The notes under the pieces are model-generated. The model had not been told where the DNA came from and made no database searches. It worked only from the letters and a program-made list of their open reading frames with translations. Shown here in pieces: positions 33,897 through 35,277 of a DNA stretch of 35,277 bases. Positions within the stretch are counted from its first letter, which is position 1. Each line of letters starts with the position of its first letter. The position numbers were made by a program, and so were the translations under genes. This DNA comes from an uncultured Mediterranea sp. GTDB lineage: Bacteria > Bacteroidota > Bacteroidia > Bacteroidales > Bacteroidaceae. The DNA is taken from NCBI GenBank assembly GCA_939791845.1, contig CALNEX010000004.1, positions 1-35,277 on the forward strand. Direction: 5' to 3'.

Positions 33897-34097
33897 ATGA
33901 GCAACGAACCCAAGAAGAAATCCGCCTTCGCCGATGAATGGTTTGTCATAGGCATATCCCTCGGCGTGACATTCGGCATCATATTCGACAACCTCGGCCT
34001 GTGGCTGCCCCTCGGTGTGTGCATCGGGCTGGTGGGGCCTGCCTGGAAGAAAAGAATGAATAAAGATAACAACAACAGCGGACAAGGTAACGACTAA
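33897..34097 (+). CDS. small single-span membrane protein, first of a related pair
   Basis: This 66-residue protein starts with a charged MSNEPKKKSAF stretch. It has hydrophobic residues about 16-49 (FVIGISLGVTFGIIFDNLGL and onward to a Gly/Val-rich part), which may form one or two short helices with small-residue spacing, and a hydrophilic Asn/Lys-rich tail. The next gene has the same plan (K-rich start, GxxxG-like membrane part with FG and HN/DN-(L/I)GL, Asn-rich tail), so the two look like a tandem duplication. Family and function are unknown. It lies six bases after the purF-like gene and four before its partner. Confidence 0.7.
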   Translation: MSNEPKKKSAFADEWFVIGISLGVTFGIIFDNLGLWLPLGVCIGLVGPAWKKRMNKDNNNSGQGND

Positions 34098-34101
34098 GTA
34101 T

Positions 34102-34308
34102 ATGGAAGGACAAGAAGAGAAACCGAAGAAGCGCAGCCTTTTCACCTACGTCTACTTTGGCGTGTTGTTTGGCATAGCCTTGGGGACTGCGTTGCACAAC
34201 ATTGGCTTAGGCTTGGTCTTGGGCGCAGCGGCAGGCTATGCCTACTATCAATATAAAGTGAAATCAGATAAGAAGAACAACAATAATAACGAACCCGATA
34301 AAGAATGA
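34102..34308 (+). CDS. small membrane protein, second of a related pair
   Basis: This 68-residue protein starts MEGQEEKPKKRSLFTYVYFG. It has a glycine-rich hydrophobic part (GVLFGIALGTALHNIGLGLV, about residues 20-39, then GAAAGYAYYQY) and ends in a poly-Asn, acidic tail. It shares the plan FG(I)...(D/H)N(L/I)GL with the preceding protein. Its TGA stop overlaps the ATG of carA (ATGA), so its translation is coupled to carA. Function unknown; a membrane anchor or regulator for the nucleotide enzymes is only a guess. Confidence 0.72.
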   Translation: MEGQEEKPKKRSLFTYVYFGVLFGIALGTALHNIGLGLVLGAAAGYAYYQYKVKSDKKNNNNNEPDKE

Positions 34309-35277
34309 GAAACGTAACCCTTATCCTCGACGACGGCACCCGCTTCCGGGGGCAGTCGTTTGGTTATGAGAAGCCCGTGGCGGGCGAGGTGGTCTTCAAC
34401 ACGGCCATGACGGGATACCCCGAAAGCCTGACCGACCCCAGCTATGCCGGGCAGTTGATGACATTGACTTATCCCCTGGTGGGCAACTACGGCGTGCCCC
34501 CCTTCACCCGTGGCGCGGACGGAATACCCGGCTACATGGAGGGCGCCCACATCTACGCCGAGGCCATCATCGTCAGCGATTACAGCGAGAACTACAGCCA
34601 TTGGAATGCCGCAGAGAGCCTGGGCGACTGGCTGAAGCGCGAGCAGATTCCGGGCATCACGGGCATCGACACCCGCGCCCTGACCAAGGCGCTCAGGGAG
34701 CACGGCGTGATGATGGGCAAGATTGTCTTCGACGACGACCCCGCCAACATCCCCACCGCCCAATATGCCGGCGTGAACTACGTGGACCGTGTGTCCTGCA
34801 AGGAAGTCATCCGCTACAACGAAGGGGCGGGGAAGAAGGTCGTCCTCGTGGATTGCGGCGTGAAAGCCAATATCCTACGCTGCCTCATCCGCAGAGGCGT
34901 GGAAGTCATCCGCGTGCCTTGGGATTACGACTTCAACGGCCTGCAGTTCGACGGCCTCTTCATCTCCAACGGCCCCGGCGACCCGGACACGTGCGACGCG
35001 GCGGTGCAGAACATCCGCAAGGCGATGGCCAATGAAAAGCTCCCCATCTTCGGCATCTGCATGGGCAACCAGCTCCTCAGCAAGGCGGGCGGCGCGAAAA
35101 TCTACAAGCTGAAGTACGGCCACCGCAGCCACAACCAGCCCGTGCGCCAGGTGGGTACGACCCGCTGCTTCATCACCAGCCAGAACCACGGCTATGCGGT
35201 GGACAACAACACGCTGGGCACGGATTGGGAACCGCTCTTTGTGAACATGAACGACGGCTCGAACGAGGGCATCCGCC
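34305..35277 (+). CDS. carA: carbamoyl-phosphate synthase small subunit, 3' end cut by the window
   Basis: The frame is open from the ATG at 34305 to the window end, 324 codons. The N-terminal domain shows LILDDGTRFRGQSFG, VVFNTAMTGYPESLTDPSY and GITGIDTRALTKALREHG, all typical of CarA. The class I glutamine amidotransferase domain has VLVDCGVKANILR, DGLFISNGPGDPD (oxyanion loop) and FGICMGNQLL with the nucleophile Cys, then FITSQNHGYAVD. The catalytic His-x-Glu would lie beyond the edge; about 35-50 residues are missing. It supplies ammonia from glutamine to CarB for carbamoyl phosphate in arginine and pyrimidine synthesis. carB probably follows outside the window. Confidence 0.95.
   Translation, partial: MRNVTLILDDGTRFRGQSFGYEKPVAGEVVFNTAMTGYPESLTDPSYAGQLMTLTYPLVGNYGVPPFTRGADGIPGYMEGAHIYAEAIIVSDYSENYSHWNAAESLGDWLKREQIPGITGIDTRALTKALREHGVMMGKIVFDDDPANIPTAQYAGVNYVDRVSCKEVIRYNEGAGKKVVLVDCGVKANILRCLIRRGVEVIRVPWDYDFNGLQFDGLFISNGPGDPDTCDAAVQNIRKAMANEKLPIFGICMGNQLLSKAGGAKIYKLKYGHRSHNQPVRQVGTTRCFITSQNHGYAVDNNTLGTDWEPLFVNMNDGSNEGIR

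Noticed and set aside
31929..34145. A 738-codon minus-strand open frame
   Set aside because: It is antisense to the PurF-like gene and the small membrane protein genes; no motif supports it.

Overview
The window looks like chromosomal DNA of a fairly GC-rich member of the Bacteroidales, probably Bacteroidaceae or a close relative. The evidence is: (i) several promoters of the Bacteroidetes type, a -7 box TAnnTTTG with a weak TTG-type -33 element 19-21 bases upstream; (ii) the Bacteroidetes-specific order bamD - short RpoZ-like omega - DUF4293; (iii) an HU-like protein of the long Bacteroidetes type; (iv) a PiT transporter with a PhoU-like tail and an anaerobic ThiH-type thiamine operon. No tRNA, rRNA, insertion sequence, phage gene or CRISPR array is visible. 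This is mostly a metabolic and housekeeping region.

Layout. 1-848 (+): end of a small membrane protein gene and a GNAT acetyltransferase. 961-3216 (-): PiT-type phosphate transporter. 3397-4549 (+): YfcE-like phosphodiesterase and an HU-like DNA-binding protein; both intergenic regions here carry arrays of a GTTACA-containing motif. 4698-6746 (+): rfbA and rfbB of dTDP-sugar synthesis. 6743-9277 (-): menA, type I asparaginase, cytidine deaminase. 9412-12232 (+): secreted GH73/LysM glucosaminidase and a divergent carboxyltransferase of the oxaloacetate decarboxylase alpha / pyruvate carboxylase B family. 12618-17666 (-): uvrB followed by a large protein joining two receiver-like domains to a PEP-synthase-type nucleotide-binding region. 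17781-21235 (+): paaK and a two-ACT-domain protein, then bamD, rpoZ and DUF4293. 21351-31531 (-): a long thiamine operon under a TPP riboswitch (thiS, thiE, thiG, thiC, thiH, thiF, a TenI/ThiE-ThiD fusion), continuing into a DUF362 ferredoxin-like protein and an ECF S component, then a cytoplasmic GH13 enzyme. 32007-35277 (+): a PurF-like amidophosphoribosyltransferase, two small related membrane proteins, and carA, which runs off the end.

How the genes work together. The thiamine operon encodes the thiazole branch (ThiS, ThiF, ThiG, ThiH), the pyrimidine branch (ThiC, ThiD) and the coupling step (ThiE), with TPP feedback through the riboswitch. Tight spacing ties the DUF362 protein and the ECF S component to the same transcript, so they are candidates for electron supply to the Fe-S enzymes and for precursor uptake. 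The last block is a glutamine-amidotransferase nucleotide block (PurF-like, CarA).

The items most worth a second look are: the four-copy array with exact 23-bp spacing in front of the HU-like gene; the carboxyltransferase that has Trp where the biotin-bearing Lys is expected; the receiver/PEP-synthase-like protein behind uvrB; the extended thiamine operon; and the paralogous mini membrane proteins between purF and carA. I saw no clear evidence of a wholly new defence or mobile system. All family calls come from reading motifs, not from database searches.
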